Shown: positions 1 to 9,170, counted from the first letter of the stretch. The stretch is DNA of 18,944 bases from Gemmatimonadota bacterium (GCA_002714465.1 PAXL01000022.1:46660-65603), one strand, 5' to 3'. The notes: generated by a model from the letters alone, not told the origin. Made by a program: numbers and translations.

Positions 1-634
1 TCAAAATCTCAGCCTGTTTGACCGCTCCATCCTTTCCGATCAGGACACGCACGAGGATCGTCCCCTGAACCCCCGACTTACGTGCAACTTCCGGATACTT
101 CGGAGAAACCTGCTTCGTAAGCAAAGGCTTGTCTTCGACTGCCCAGTATTCAATCGGATCTTCTTCCACCGGTTCATTGTCGATGAACTCGTCGGGAGGC
201 GGCGGCAGATCCAGATCAACGTTATCGAATTCGAGATCCGTCCTCTCAATCGTCACGTCATCCGGAACGTCGGCATCCTCGGTTTCAATCGGAACAGCCG
301 GTCTCGGCGGCGGTGGTGGACGGTGCACCTGTCGGGTTTCGGGAATCTCGTCGACCTGGATAACAATCTGCTCGCGTTTCTCCTTGGCAGACTGGACATC
401 GAACTCAGGGAGCCAGACAAAGCCCATTGTCATCAACGCACAGACGACACTAGAGGCTCGCAACATGCGTCCGAGGTATCCTGCGTGAAGGTCGACTTCC
501 CGGATCTTGTGCCGTGTCGTCACCCGGACGCCTATCGGTTTCTCGTTTACGAGCTTCTTGAACTGTTCGCGATCGGCGCGAGCGCCCTCTAGGATCGTCA
601 GAATCGAGGGAAATCTTAGTAGAAGTGGGTTCAA
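1..634 (-). CDS. TonB family energy transducer (3' end outside window)
   Basis: This gene encodes a periplasm-spanning TonB-like protein that would couple the proton motive force to outer-membrane receptors. Reading the minus strand gives about 211 codons: a basic cytoplasmic N-terminus, one membrane helix at roughly residues 53-72, an acidic and proline-rich linker with a run of five prolines after the motif IPETRQ, then the start of the TonB C-terminal domain (KQVSPKYPEVARKSGVQGT), cut by the window edge. The start is uncertain. A TTG at 634 has GGAG 8 nt upstream; a GTG at 523 would give the short cytoplasmic tail more typical of the family. The linker resembles TonBs of FCB-group bacteria. 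It diverges from the TRAP binding-protein gene. Confidence 0.85.
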   Translation of the reverse strand, partial: MNPLLLRFPSILTILEGARADREQFKKLVNEKPIGVRVTTRHKIREVDLHAGYLGRMLRASSVVCALMTMGFVWLPEFDVQSAKEKREQIVIQVDEIPETRQVHRPPPPPRPAVPIETEDADVPDDVTIERTDLEFDNVDLDLPPPPDEFIDNEPVEEDPIEYWAVEDKPLLTKQVSPKYPEVARKSGVQGTILVRVLIGKDGAVKQAEIL

Positions 635-700
635 TTGGGGGTCTCCAAGCTATTGATCTCGGCCTACTTTTCTTAAGTATACCTTATTTCAAGGTGCGGT

Positions 701-706
701 ATTATA
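701..706 (-). promoter_or_regulatory. Candidate -10 element for the tonB-like gene
   Basis: On the minus strand this hexamer reads TATAAT, a perfect sigma-70-type -10 sequence, 67 bases upstream of the proposed TTG start. No convincing -35 box lies at the right distance. The surrounding 635-827 region, between two divergent genes, is markedly more AT-rich than the coding DNA. It also has a small inverted repeat ACCTT/AAGGT at about 681-695. This is pattern matching only. Confidence 0.3.
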
Positions 707-827
707 AAGTATTTATTACGTTTTTTGTTTCTGTCGAAAAGCAACCAATTCTCGTTTCGGACGCACACTCGCATTATATTGGCGCCCTCGCACGTCAATC
801 AGTTTCGAGAATACTTCGGAGGATCCC

Positions 828-1943
828 TTGCAGAACGTCAACCGTAGAGATTTCACGAAAAAGGCCGCAGTGGCAGCGATTGGTGTAGCCGGAGCCGTAG
901 GGTCGTGCACATCGGGTCAGGAGGACTCGGCCCCCGCAGCCCGCTCGAACAAGCGGTTTCAGTGGAAAATGGTCACCACGTGGCCACCCCATTTCCCGAT
1001 CCTTGGCATCGGAGCCGAAAAGTTCGCTGAATGGGTCGACCAGATGTCCGAAGGCAGGCTAAAAATCCAGGTCTACGGAGGCGGTGAGCTCATACCCCCG
1101 CTCGAGGGATTTGATGCCGTCAGCCAAGGTGTGGCCGAGATGTGTCACGGCGCGGCCTACTACTGGGCGGGAAAGGCACCGGCAACGCAATTCTTCGCGG
1201 GTCTGCCATTCGGGATGAACGCCCAGCAACAGAATGCCTGGCTCTACTCGGGCGGAGGACTGGCTCTCTGGGAGGAGCTCTATGAACCCTTCAATCTGAT
1301 CCCATTACCTGCTGGCAATACAGGTGTACAGATGGGAGGCTGGTTCAACCGAGAAATCAACAGCATCGACGACTTCAAGGGTCTGAAAATGCGGATCCCA
1401 GGGCTGGGTGGGAAGGTCATCTCCAAAGCGGGCGGATCCGCCGTACTATCCGCGGGGGGTGAGATCTACACGAACCTGGAACGCGGCGTCATCGACGCAA
1501 CCGAGTGGATCGGCCCCTTCCACGACAAACTGATGGGCTTTCACAAAGCGGCAAAGTATTACTACTATCCCGGCTGGCATGAGCCGGGAGGATTGCTCGA
1601 ACTGACCATCAACAAAAGCGCCTTCAACAGCCTGCCGCCGGACCTCCAGGAAATCGTCCGATCGGCCGCCGCCAAATCGAACCAGTGGATCCTGTCGGAG
1701 TTCGAATCCCAAAACCACGCTGCCCTCAAGGAGCTCGTCGACGAGCACGACGTCCAGCTCCGACGCTTCGCTGACGGCGTCATCGGCAAGCTCAAGCAGT
1801 TCACCGACGAAGTCATCACAGAACTCGCAGCCTCTGATCCGATGAGCAGAAAGGTCTACGACTCCTACAGCGCCTTCCAAGACAACGTTACCAGCTGGGC
1901 GGAGCTGTCAGAGAAGCAGTATTACCAAGCGATATCAAGCTGA
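828..1943 (+). CDS. dctP: TRAP transporter solute-binding protein, DctP family (2-oxoacid/TakP-like), Tat lipoprotein
   Basis: This is the extracytoplasmic substrate-binding subunit of a tripartite ATP-independent periplasmic transporter. The TTG start has GGAGG five bases upstream. The N-terminus has a twin-arginine motif (RRDFTK, residues 6-11), a hydrophobic stretch and a lipobox ending at Cys27 (VGSC), so the protein should be exported folded and lipid-anchored. The body resembles the TakP branch, which binds 2-oxo monocarboxylates. Visible landmarks are GNTGVQMGGWF (163-173), KMRIPG with the carboxylate-binding Arg189, GGEIYTNLERG (210-220), EW at 226-227, and YYYYPGW. Length (371 aa) is normal for the family. 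The membrane subunits lie just downstream on the opposite strand. The ligand is inferred to be a small carboxylate or 2-oxoacid, not proven. Confidence 0.92.
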   Translation: MQNVNRRDFTKKAAVAAIGVAGAVGSCTSGQEDSAPAARSNKRFQWKMVTTWPPHFPILGIGAEKFAEWVDQMSEGRLKIQVYGGGELIPPLEGFDAVSQGVAEMCHGAAYYWAGKAPATQFFAGLPFGMNAQQQNAWLYSGGGLALWEELYEPFNLIPLPAGNTGVQMGGWFNREINSIDDFKGLKMRIPGLGGKVISKAGGSAVLSAGGEIYTNLERGVIDATEWIGPFHDKLMGFHKAAKYYYYPGWHEPGGLLELTINKSAFNSLPPDLQEIVRSAAAKSNQWILSEFESQNHAALKELVDEHDVQLRRFADGVIGKLKQFTDEVITELAASDPMSRKVYDSYSAFQDNVTSWAELSEKQYYQAISS

Positions 1944-1952
1944 TCGAGCAAC

Positions 1953-2010
1953 CGAGCAGGAGGCGAGGCGAGCGAGAAAAGAATCCGCCTCTTCTCCTGC
2001 TCGCTTTTCC
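1953..2010 (+). terminator. Strong hairpin terminator between convergent dctP and dctM
   Basis: Arms at 1953-1970 and 1986-2003 pair over 18 positions with only two mismatches, around a 15-base loop. A short T-rich tract (CTTTTCC) follows on the plus strand. It begins 10 bases after the dctP stop and would end dctP transcription. In the other direction the stem is not followed by a clear T-run, so bidirectional function is less certain. Confidence 0.75.
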
Positions 2011-2039
2011 TACCGTTATTCCTTCCCCCTGCTGCTCTC

Positions 2040-3362
2040 TTACTTTCTCGTAATCCACTCTGGAAACCACGTCGCGCTTTCCGGGAACGCGATCACCACA
2101 CCAAGGGCTACCAGCTGAATCACAATAAAAGGAATGATGCCTCTATAGATATGCCCTGTCTCCACACCCTCAGGTGCGACTCCTTTCAGGTAGAAAAGCG
2201 AAAACCCGAAGGGCGGTGTCAGGAAGGACGTCTGCAGATTCATCGCAATCAGGATTCCAACCCAGAGCAAGTCGACGCCGAACTGCTGGAAGATGGGTGC
2301 CACGACGGGGACGATTATGAAGGTGATCTCGATGAAGTCGATGAAGAATCCCGCGATAAAGATGATCACCATCACCAGGGCGAGGAACGTGTTAGGTCCC
2401 ATGTCGGCGCCGACGATCAGAGAGGTCAAATAGGCGTCTCCCTGCATGCCGCGGAACACGAGACCAAAGGCCGTCGCGCCGACGAGTATGAAGAAAACCA
2501 TACACGTCAGGTGTGTCGTCTCCGACATCACAGCCTTGAGGGTCGGCAGGTTGAACTGTCCCTGAATGATCGTCAAAAGCGTTGCACCAAAGGCTCCGAC
2601 CGCCGCGGCTTCGGTCGGTGAGGCAATGCCGGCAAAGATCGACCCGAGGACGGCGACAATCAGGAAAAACGGAAGCACAAAGGCCTGCAGAATACGCTTC
2701 GCCATACCCTCGCTCCGGAAGGCTTCAAGGTCGGCCGCGGGCATGGCGGGTGCGAGCTCAGGCTTCACAATCGACACAATCACGATCCATAACAGATACA
2801 GACCAACCAGTGCGACACCCGGTATGACGGCTCCCATGAACATATCACCGATGGATACGTTCAGGATGTTTCCCAGTAGGACCAGAACAATGCTCGGTGG
2901 AATGATCTGACCGAGCGTACCTGAGGCCGACACCGTTCCAGCCGCGACCTCGGGACTGTAGCCTCGCCTGAGCAACGTCGGCAGACTGAGCAGCCCCATC
3001 GTCACCACAGTTGCACCGACAATACCCGTCGACGCACCAAGCATCGCGCCAACGACCACGATTGAAATCGCCAAGCCACCTCTGAGACGGCCAAACAGGA
3101 GGGCCATTGTCTCGAGCAGTTCTTCAGCCAAACCGGACTTCTCGAGCATCACCCCCATGAACACGAACAGCGGAACTGCAATTAAGACGTAGTTGGTCAT
3201 CACGCCCCAGACACGGAGCGGAAGCAGGTTGAAGAAGTCAAACCCGAACGTAGCTGCGCCCATCAGGACCGACACACCGCCTAGCGTGAAGGCCACGGGA
3301 AACCCAAACATCAGCAGGACGAACAAGACGACGAACAGGATGAGTGGCATTGCCTCGATCAC
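2040..3362 (-). CDS. dctM: TRAP transporter large permease subunit DctM
   Basis: This gene encodes the ion-coupled transport channel of the TRAP system in the inner membrane. The 440-residue protein is almost entirely hydrophobic, with about a dozen membrane segments. It carries the family signature [10 protein letters not shown] at about residues 148-157 and the ending WITRK after the last helix. The start is GTG (3362), whose GTGA overlaps the dctQ stop by four bases; GAGGAG lies eight bases upstream, inside dctQ. The overlap points to coupled translation of Q and M. Length and topology are normal, with no sign of disruption. Confidence 0.95.
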   Translation of the reverse strand: MIEAMPLILFVVLFVLLMFGFPVAFTLGGVSVLMGAATFGFDFFNLLPLRVWGVMTNYVLIAVPLFVFMGVMLEKSGLAEELLETMALLFGRLRGGLAISIVVVGAMLGASTGIVGATVVTMGLLSLPTLLRRGYSPEVAAGTVSASGTLGQIIPPSIVLVLLGNILNVSIGDMFMGAVIPGVALVGLYLLWIVIVSIVKPELAPAMPAADLEAFRSEGMAKRILQAFVLPFFLIVAVLGSIFAGIASPTEAAAVGAFGATLLTIIQGQFNLPTLKAVMSETTHLTCMVFFILVGATAFGLVFRGMQGDAYLTSLIVGADMGPNTFLALVMVIIFIAGFFIDFIEITFIIVPVVAPIFQQFGVDLLWVGILIAMNLQTSFLTPPFGFSLFYLKGVAPEGVETGHIYRGIIPFIVIQLVALGVVIAFPESATWFPEWITRK

Positions 3363-3895
3363 GTCGCAGCCTCCTCATCGTCATACCATCTCATAGCGAT
3401 CGCGAGTGATTTGAATGAAAGCGCGATGCCTTGGAGAAGCACAAGGAAGAACCCGATCGGAATCGCGGCCTTGAGGATGAATCTTGCAGGCAGGCCGCCT
3501 GGATCGGGGCTGGTTTCGCCAACCAGGTAGGAGGTCTTCACGAACGTCGTCGATCCCCAGGCTCCGACAAGGCAGAAAGGAACGAGAAACAACAGACTCC
3601 CGACGAGGTTCACGATCGCTTTTGTTTTTGGCGAGAAATTGCTATAGAGGACGTCAACACGAACGTGACGATCATGCTTCAGCGTGTATGCAGCACCCAG
3701 CAGGAAGACCAGCGCGAACAGATGCCACTGGAGTTCCTGAACGGCCACGAGACTATTCTTGAGCAGGTATCGCGTGAACACATCGTAGCAGACCACGATG
3801 ACGAGCAGCCCGGTCAGCCACGACACACCAAGCCCCACATTCTCGCTGATTCGTTCGGCTACTCGAACATATTGACAACCAAGTTTCCTGATCAT
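3359..3895 (-). CDS. dctQ: TRAP transporter small permease subunit DctQ
   Basis: This is the four-helix membrane partner of DctM. The 178-residue protein has membrane segments at roughly residues 22-45, 57-77, 97-118 and 145-167. It has the typical small-subunit signatures, [15 protein letters not shown] and [11 protein letters not shown], at the second helix and following loop. An ATG start at 3895 has a purine-rich GGGAGGG just upstream. It is the first gene of a two-gene dctQ-dctM operon. The substrate-binding subunit is in convergent orientation next door instead of in the same operon. Confidence 0.92.
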   Translation of the reverse strand: MIRKLGCQYVRVAERISENVGLGVSWLTGLLVIVVCYDVFTRYLLKNSLVAVQELQWHLFALVFLLGAAYTLKHDRHVRVDVLYSNFSPKTKAIVNLVGSLLFLVPFCLVGAWGSTTFVKTSYLVGETSPDPGGLPARFILKAAIPIGFFLVLLQGIALSFKSLAIAMRWYDDEEAAT

Positions 3896-4150
3896 CTATC
3901 CCTCCCATACGTTATGGCTTAGGGCAAGATAGGTCCCTCGCTTTCCCACGGTCAACGCGTACAAAAGAAAGAGACGGCCAACAGAAACTGATCTGCCCCT
4001 CACGAATATATCACGGATCTTTTGTTCACAAACACAGAAGGCTCGCTGGATCCCCGTCTTGGACTATCATCTTTTCTAAACTGAGGTTTCGCCCGAAAGT
4101 AAAACAGTTGAACGTCGCGTGCTGCGTGTTGTCGGACAGTTGGCAGAAAA
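3896..4150. other. Divergent intergenic region, no gene seen
   Basis: This 255-bp gap separates the divergent dctQ and PBP-coupled genes and must hold promoters for both. The stretch from about 4000 to 4110 is richer in A and T than the flanking genes. No pair of -35/-10 boxes stands out, and the short reading frames across it look like chance. Confidence 0.4.
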
Positions 4151-4990
4151 GTGGCCATTATGGAAAGACTCGTCATTAAGCGGCTAGCACTAGCACTGCT
4201 CGCCCTGGCCCTCACTGGAGCCTTTGCGTTCTCGTTGGCTTATTTCGAACATCGGACGCATAGCGTCTCGATGGCCCTGGGACGATACCTAGTCGGCACG
4301 AATGAGCATCGCCCCGCGACTGGAAGGCTCTGGGATGTGATCTCTTCCGAGACCGAGGCACGAAGCGTTCTCCCAGACAGCGTCGTTGCAGACACCCTCC
4401 CGTCCGACCTTGTCCCACTCGTCAGGAATACCCGATTGACGTTGCATCGGATCCCAGAGAGCGGACTCCCTGGATACCTCTCAATCATCACGGAGGATAT
4501 CTCGACAGACATCCGCGCAACAACGGAGACCGGACGTCTGATCACAGGCAATCGTCTCCACCGCCTGGGACGAACTCTGCTGGCATCCGCCGCATTTGAT
4601 CCGTCCCCTTTCCTGGACGACGCTCGAAAGATCGCCAGACGAATGCGCTTAGACCTCCCTAAAGAGACGATTCCCAGTACCGAACCGGACCATCTGGATT
4701 CATCTGTTGTCGACACGATCCGAACGCTGCCACAGGACATAATCGCTGTTGCCCTCGAGGAGACCTTCGTATCCGTCATCCTCGAGCAGAAGCTCGCTCA
4801 GCTCACAAAACAAACGCTCTCGGATTGGGATGCCGGCCACATCCAGCAGCTATTTGTTAACCGTTCTCTTGGTAATCACACGGGTGAGGCCTACTTCGTC
4901 GACGCATCTCAGCCTCGACTCAGGTTCACCGTATCGACCTCAAATCTCCGGGTTCTCCTGAACCTGCCTCCAGAACCGATTCTGCCGTGA
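4151..4990 (+). CDS. Membrane-anchored protein of unknown function, coupled to class A PBP
   Basis: I do not recognise the family. The 279-residue protein has an N-terminal signal anchor (a basic MERLVIKRL segment, then about 20 hydrophobic residues rich in Ala and Leu). A mostly soluble, Arg- and Asp-rich body follows, presumably periplasmic. The region around residues 200-225 (DIIAVALEETFVSVILEQKL) looks helical. The start is either GTG at 4151 or ATG at 4160; neither has a clear Shine-Dalgarno. Its stop codon overlaps the GTG start of the penicillin-binding protein (GTGA), so the two are probably translated together. By context it may help or regulate cell-wall synthesis; this is inference. 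Confidence 0.75.
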   Translation: MAIMERLVIKRLALALLALALTGAFAFSLAYFEHRTHSVSMALGRYLVGTNEHRPATGRLWDVISSETEARSVLPDSVVADTLPSDLVPLVRNTRLTLHRIPESGLPGYLSIITEDISTDIRATTETGRLITGNRLHRLGRTLLASAAFDPSPFLDDARKIARRMRLDLPKETIPSTEPDHLDSSVVDTIRTLPQDIIAVALEETFVSVILEQKLAQLTKQTLSDWDAGHIQQLFVNRSLGNHTGEAYFVDASQPRLRFTVSTSNLRVLLNLPPEPILP

Positions 4991-7050
4991 AGTGGATCAG
5001 TCAATACTGGTTCGCCCTCGTAATCCTCACGCTCTTGGATCTAATACTCATCGGAGCCACTGCTTTCCATTACGGCGCCCACTTCTATCTGCCGCGGATA
5101 CCCGATGACCTTGAGCATCTTAACCCTCAGAGCGGTGTCAACATCTACGCATCGGACGGGACCTTTCTGTACTCACTGAACCGGTCACGCACGACCATCC
5201 CGCTCGATCGTATGTCCGCGGACTTCGTGAATGCCGTCATTGCAACGGAAGATGCTGTATTCTTCGAACATCGTGGTTTCAGCCTGAAGGCCTATGCTGG
5301 TGCGTTCGCAGAGAACCTGCGGACTTGGCGACGCACAAGGGGTGGAAGCACGATCACGCAGCAGATCGTAAAGAACATCTTCCTGACACGTGAGAAGTCG
5401 TATGTGCGCAAGGCCAAGGAATTGCTGCTCTCGGTTCAGCTGGAAGAGATGTTCGAGCGAAAGTATGGCGAATCCCATAAGCGTAAGCTGCTCGAGCTCT
5501 ACATTAACGGCAGTTTCTACGGGACAAACGCCTATGGAATCGAGGATGCGGCACAGGTCTACTTCAACCGATCTGCGGCAAATCTGACACTTCTTCAGTC
5601 TGCGGTCCTAGCCGGCCTGCCGAACGCCCCAAGCGCCTATCGCCCCGTCTATGGTGACAGCGCTGCGATCGCGACCGCCCTCCGACGAGCTTCCCACGTC
5701 CTTCACCGTATGGTCGCCGCTGCGTACATAGACTCGGCTGAACGTGATCAGGCCCTAGCGGACAGCCTACATCTGAACCCTCAAAGACGGATCCAGAACC
5801 GGTCCCCTTACCTCGTGGAAACGATCAAAGAAGAAATCGCGAAACGATGGGGGGGATCGGCGCTCAGCTTCGGTGCGCTCGACGTTTATACGACACTCGA
5901 TCTCGAAACCCAGCGGCACGCTCAGGAAGCAGTCGACCAAGGCGTCCTCGATCTCGACAGGCGTCTCGGTTTCTCGCCATACGCCACAGCTAGTCCGGGC
6001 GAGCGGAAGGAGTACGTTCAGGCTTCGCTGCTCTGCGTAGACTACAGAACCGGGCACGTCAAAGCGATGGTCGGTGGACGAGACATCTTCACGAGCTACT
6101 ACAACAGAGCGACAACCGCCCGCCGTCAACCGGGATCCGGGTTCAAACCCGTCGTCTACCTATCCGCGTTCGAGTCGGGCGATGTCACGCCAATCAGCCT
6201 GTTTGTCGACGAGCCGAGAACGTATCTCGTCAATGGTCGCGGCTGGTCGCCCAAAAACTTCCAAGACAGCTACCTGGGTCAGACCACGGCAGCATGGGCC
6301 CTCATCCGGTCTGCGAATTCGACCTCCGTTCAGATCGCCCAGCAGATCGGCCCTGACCAGATTGCCAAAACTGCTTCCAGACTCGGTATCTCGTCTCCGA
6401 TGCTGCCCGTACCGAGCATCGCCCTAGGATCGAACGAGGTCACGATGCTCGAAATGGTCACAGCCTACGGAACGTTCGCAAACTCAGGTCTTCGCGTCGA
6501 GCCGACCTTTCTGACACGAATCGTCGATCGCTACACAGGCCAAACGCTATATAAGCATCGAACACGACAGGTCTCCGCCCTCGATCCTGAACTCGCCTTC
6601 GCCATCACGAGTCTCCTCGAAAACGTCGTCAACCGGGGAACCGGCTACGCCGTGCGTCGAGCAGGCGTAATCGGCTCAGCCGCGGGCAAGACCGGCACCA
6701 CAAACGACAACACCGATGCCTGGTTTACGGGCTACACACCGGAACTGGTCGCGAGCGTATGGATCGGCTTCGACAGCCGAACATCTGGCCACAAGCTGAT
6801 CGAATCGGGAACCAAGCGACAGATCACCGGCGGAAGCGGTGCGGTGCCGATCTGGGCGGATCTCATTAAGCGCTTGGAACCCTCGAGCAGGACCTTCTTC
6901 CAACCCCAAGGAATCCACTTCGCCAAAATTGATCCCACGACGGGCCGCCATCTCTCCGGATCCGACACCCTCGCAGTTCGCCCTATCCACATCGCTCTAC
7001 CTTCACACGTGATGCTCCCGTCTCCTGATCCGCAGAAGAGCTCTAACTGA
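4987..7050 (+). CDS. Bifunctional class A penicillin-binding protein (PBP1-type transglycosylase/transpeptidase)
   Basis: This enzyme polymerises lipid II and cross-links peptidoglycan, anchored in the inner membrane. The 687-residue protein has an N-terminal membrane helix (about residues 8-28). The GT51 transglycosylase domain carries catalytic Glu88 in the EDAVFFEHRGF motif, GGSTITQQ at 119-126 and RKAKE at 141-145. The transpeptidase domain has the nucleophile Ser384 in GSGFK (SxxK), SAN at 442-444 and KTGT at 568-571. All catalytic motifs look intact. The C-terminus is short, without an obvious added domain. The GTG start overlaps the upstream gene by four bases and lacks its own strong ribosome site, which fits translational coupling. 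Confidence 0.95.
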   Translation: MKWISQYWFALVILTLLDLILIGATAFHYGAHFYLPRIPDDLEHLNPQSGVNIYASDGTFLYSLNRSRTTIPLDRMSADFVNAVIATEDAVFFEHRGFSLKAYAGAFAENLRTWRRTRGGSTITQQIVKNIFLTREKSYVRKAKELLLSVQLEEMFERKYGESHKRKLLELYINGSFYGTNAYGIEDAAQVYFNRSAANLTLLQSAVLAGLPNAPSAYRPVYGDSAAIATALRRASHVLHRMVAAAYIDSAERDQALADSLHLNPQRRIQNRSPYLVETIKEEIAKRWGGSALSFGALDVYTTLDLETQRHAQEAVDQGVLDLDRRLGFSPYATASPGERKEYVQASLLCVDYRTGHVKAMVGGRDIFTSYYNRATTARRQPGSGFKPVVYLSAFESGDVTPISLFVDEPRTYLVNGRGWSPKNFQDSYLGQTTAAWALIRSANSTSVQIAQQIGPDQIAKTASRLGISSPMLPVPSIALGSNEVTMLEMVTAYGTFANSGLRVEPTFLTRIVDRYTGQTLYKHRTRQVSALDPELAFAITSLLENVVNRGTGYAVRRAGVIGSAAGKTGTTNDNTDAWFTGYTPELVASVWIGFDSRTSGHKLIESGTKRQITGGSGAVPIWADLIKRLEPSSRTFFQPQGIHFAKIDPTTGRHLSGSDTLAVRPIHIALPSHVMLPSPDPQKSSN

Positions 7051-7183
7051 CTCCTCACCTTGCCGGTCCGCAAAAATTAGCCTTACTTCACGGTGTAGCG
7101 GGGTGGGTAACCTTTCGCGTTTTGTAGCTTACCCCAGAGAGGTGGAAGGCTATTTTTCATGGTTCGCCCTAGGGAGGACATAG
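7051..7183. other. Intergenic region with short inverted repeat and strong RBS
   Basis: This 133-bp gap contains an inverted repeat GGGTAA (7105-7110) / TTACCC (7129-7134) with an 18-base spacer. It also has a strong Shine-Dalgarno AGGGAGG (7171-7177), six bases before the ATG of the first DUF362 gene. The repeat lacks a following T-run, so it may be an operator or leader structure and not a terminator. Confidence 0.35.
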
Positions 7184-8140
7184 ATGAGTAAGACAGCCCG
7201 CGTCGGTCTCGCCAGACAGGAAAGCCGGAGAGAAAACATCTACCACGCCATGGACCTAGTACGAAAAGACCTGATCCCAAAGCTCGCCGACCAGGTCATG
7301 CTCAAGCCGAACTTCCTGTCGAACAATAACCAGCTTGCCAGCTCACACGCCGATGCTATGCGTGGCGCGATCGACTTCCTTCTGAGCTGTCCGAGTCCGC
7401 CCTCCGAGATTCTGATAGCGGAAGGTGGGAACGAAGATCGCTCAGGTGAGTGCTTCGACAACTTCGGGTATCCCTCGCTCATCGACGAATACGAGGTCGA
7501 GATACGGCTGATCGATCTGAACCAAGAAACGGAATGGGAGACCTGCACGGCTTATCTGCACGACCGATCGGAGTATCAGGTCCACATGCCCAAGACGGTT
7601 CTCGACTGTCCGTGCACGATCTCTGTCGCCATCGCAAAGACGCACGACGTGTGCTGTGTAACGCTGGCGCTCAAGAACATGATCATGGGGACGATCAGAA
7701 AGCAGGATCGCGTCAAGATGCACGGGTATACCGAGCACAAAACGCGTGAGCTTCCAACGGAGTCTCGGACGATGAGCGTGAACCTGATCCGGCTGTCGCA
7801 TTACCTGAAGCCGGATATCGGTGTGATCGACGGGACGGTCGGTCTACAGGGAAACGGTCCCGGGGGAACCGATGCGGTCGACCTCGGTGTTGCCGCTGCG
7901 AGCGCCGACGTCTACGCCGTAGACGCTGTCATCTCCAAAGCGATGGGCTTTGAGCCCTTGGAGCTCGGATGGCTGTACTACGCGAACGACCTAGGATTCG
8001 GGGTCGCCGATCTCGAACACATCGAAGTTCTAGACACTTCGATCGAAGATGTGGTGGTCGGCTTCAAACCACATGAGAAGAACGATCTTCAGCTGCAGTG
8101 GCAGGACAAAGAGGCCAACAGATACCTGCAGATGGCTTAG
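7184..8140 (+). CDS. DUF362 domain-containing protein (first tandem copy)
   Basis: This is a 318-residue protein of the DUF362 family, whose biochemical function is generally unknown. Landmarks are VMLKPNFLS (38-46), IAEGGNED, MPKTVLD, the DUF362-type core KTHDVCCVTLALKNMIMG with an adjacent Cys pair, KMHGY, and DIGVIDGTVGLQGNGP. It has no signal peptide, no CxxCxxC ferredoxin cluster and no Tat motif, so it is predicted to be cytoplasmic, unlike ferredoxin-fused DUF362 proteins. The ATG has AGGGAGG six bases upstream. The next gene is a close paralogue 17 bases downstream, probably in the same transcript. No function is claimed. Confidence 0.85.
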   Translation: MSKTARVGLARQESRRENIYHAMDLVRKDLIPKLADQVMLKPNFLSNNNQLASSHADAMRGAIDFLLSCPSPPSEILIAEGGNEDRSGECFDNFGYPSLIDEYEVEIRLIDLNQETEWETCTAYLHDRSEYQVHMPKTVLDCPCTISVAIAKTHDVCCVTLALKNMIMGTIRKQDRVKMHGYTEHKTRELPTESRTMSVNLIRLSHYLKPDIGVIDGTVGLQGNGPGGTDAVDLGVAAASADVYAVDAVISKAMGFEPLELGWLYYANDLGFGVADLEHIEVLDTSIEDVVVGFKPHEKNDLQLQWQDKEANRYLQMA

Positions 8141-8157
8141 TCAAAGGGGGTGCAGGA

Positions 8158-9108
8158 GTGGAACAACCCAGAGTTGGGCTCGTGAGAGGAGAGGATCGTA
8201 GGGGTAACATCTTCAATGCGATGGATCGGGTTCGGGAGGACATTGCTGCGAAGGTCCGGTCTGAAGTCATGCTGAAACCGAACTTCTTGTCCGGGACAAA
8301 TCAACTCGCCAGCTCTCACCCGGACGCAATCCGGGGAGCCATTGACTTCCTGTGCTGTCTCCCTCAGCCGCCTCGAAGGATCCTGATCGCGGAAGGCGGG
8401 AACGAAGACCATTCAGGGCAGGCTTTCGACAGCTTCGGTTACCAAGATCTGCTAGGTGAGTTCGACATCCCGATCGAGCTTCTGGACCTCAACCAAGAAA
8501 CCACCTGGGAGACGATCGAAATCTTCCTGAAGGACAGGTCGACCTACACCGTCAACATGCCGAAGACCGTGCTCGACCATCCCTGTACGATATCGCTCGC
8601 AATCGCCAAAACGCACAACGTCTGCTGCGTCACACTGGCCGTAAAGAACATGATCATGGGCACAATCCGCCGCCAAGATCGTGGCAAGATGCACGGCTAT
8701 CCCGGTGATGGCGAGTGGGACGCATCACACGAAGCCCGAGCCCTGAACATCAACCTGATTCGCCTTGCTCGGTATCTCACCCCGGATATCGGCGTCGTAG
8801 ATGGCACGGTCGGACTGCAGGGCAATGGTCCGGATGGGACGAATGCGATTGACTTCGGTGTCGCCGCTGCAAGCGCGCACCCCTTCTCTGTCGACGCCGT
8901 CATAGCCAAGACAATGGGCTTCGAACCGATGTCACTCGGTCTGCTCAGCTACGCGCACGACCTGGAGATGGGCATCTGCGATCTCGACTGCATCGAGGTT
9001 CTCGGCGAGCATATAGGCGACGTCACGGTCCGCTTCAAACCCCACGAGACGACCGATCTTCAGCTACAATGGCAGGATCCCGAAGCCGACACGTACCTGC
9101 GTGCCTAG
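8158..9108 (+). CDS. DUF362 domain-containing protein (second tandem copy)
   Basis: This 316-residue paralogue of the preceding gene is about 60% identical by eye along its whole length. It shares VMLKPNFLS, NQLASSH, IAEGGNED, DLNQET, MPKTVLD, the KTHNVCCVTLAVKNMIMG core, KMHGY and DGTVGLQGNGP. The GTG at 8158 was chosen because its protein aligns with the first residues of the other copy and AGGGGG lies seven bases upstream. An in-frame GTG at 8098 would add 20 residues overlapping the first gene and is unlikely. The copies differ most after KMHGY, where this one has an insert (GDGEWDASHEAR). This suggests duplication followed by divergence, possibly to different substrates or a heteromer. 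Confidence 0.85.
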   Translation: MEQPRVGLVRGEDRRGNIFNAMDRVREDIAAKVRSEVMLKPNFLSGTNQLASSHPDAIRGAIDFLCCLPQPPRRILIAEGGNEDHSGQAFDSFGYQDLLGEFDIPIELLDLNQETTWETIEIFLKDRSTYTVNMPKTVLDHPCTISLAIAKTHNVCCVTLAVKNMIMGTIRRQDRGKMHGYPGDGEWDASHEARALNINLIRLARYLTPDIGVVDGTVGLQGNGPDGTNAIDFGVAAASAHPFSVDAVIAKTMGFEPMSLGLLSYAHDLEMGICDLDCIEVLGEHIGDVTVRFKPHETTDLQLQWQDPEADTYLRA

Positions 9109-9170
9109 CAGCGACACCCCACGCCTTTCCTTCTGACCTCCTTGGGGCCCCGACACGGCCGCTGAACGCG

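Noticed and set aside
620..645. GGTTCAATT-like sequence considered as a tRNA T-loop
   Set aside because: No acceptor, anticodon or D stem can be folded around it; it overlaps the proposed tonB start region.
1446..1880. A 144-codon open frame antisense to dctP
   Set aside because: It is fully inside a clear dctP gene and its composition mirrors the codon bias of the opposite strand; there is no ribosome site or recognisable domain.
2151..2621. A 156-codon plus-strand open frame antisense to dctM
   Set aside because: It is a highly charged shadow of hydrophobic membrane-protein codons, as expected opposite a transporter gene.
9140..9155. GGGGCCCC palindrome between the convergent DUF362 and SDR genes as a terminator
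   Set aside because: It has no loop and no T-run, so it cannot act as an intrinsic terminator in its own right.
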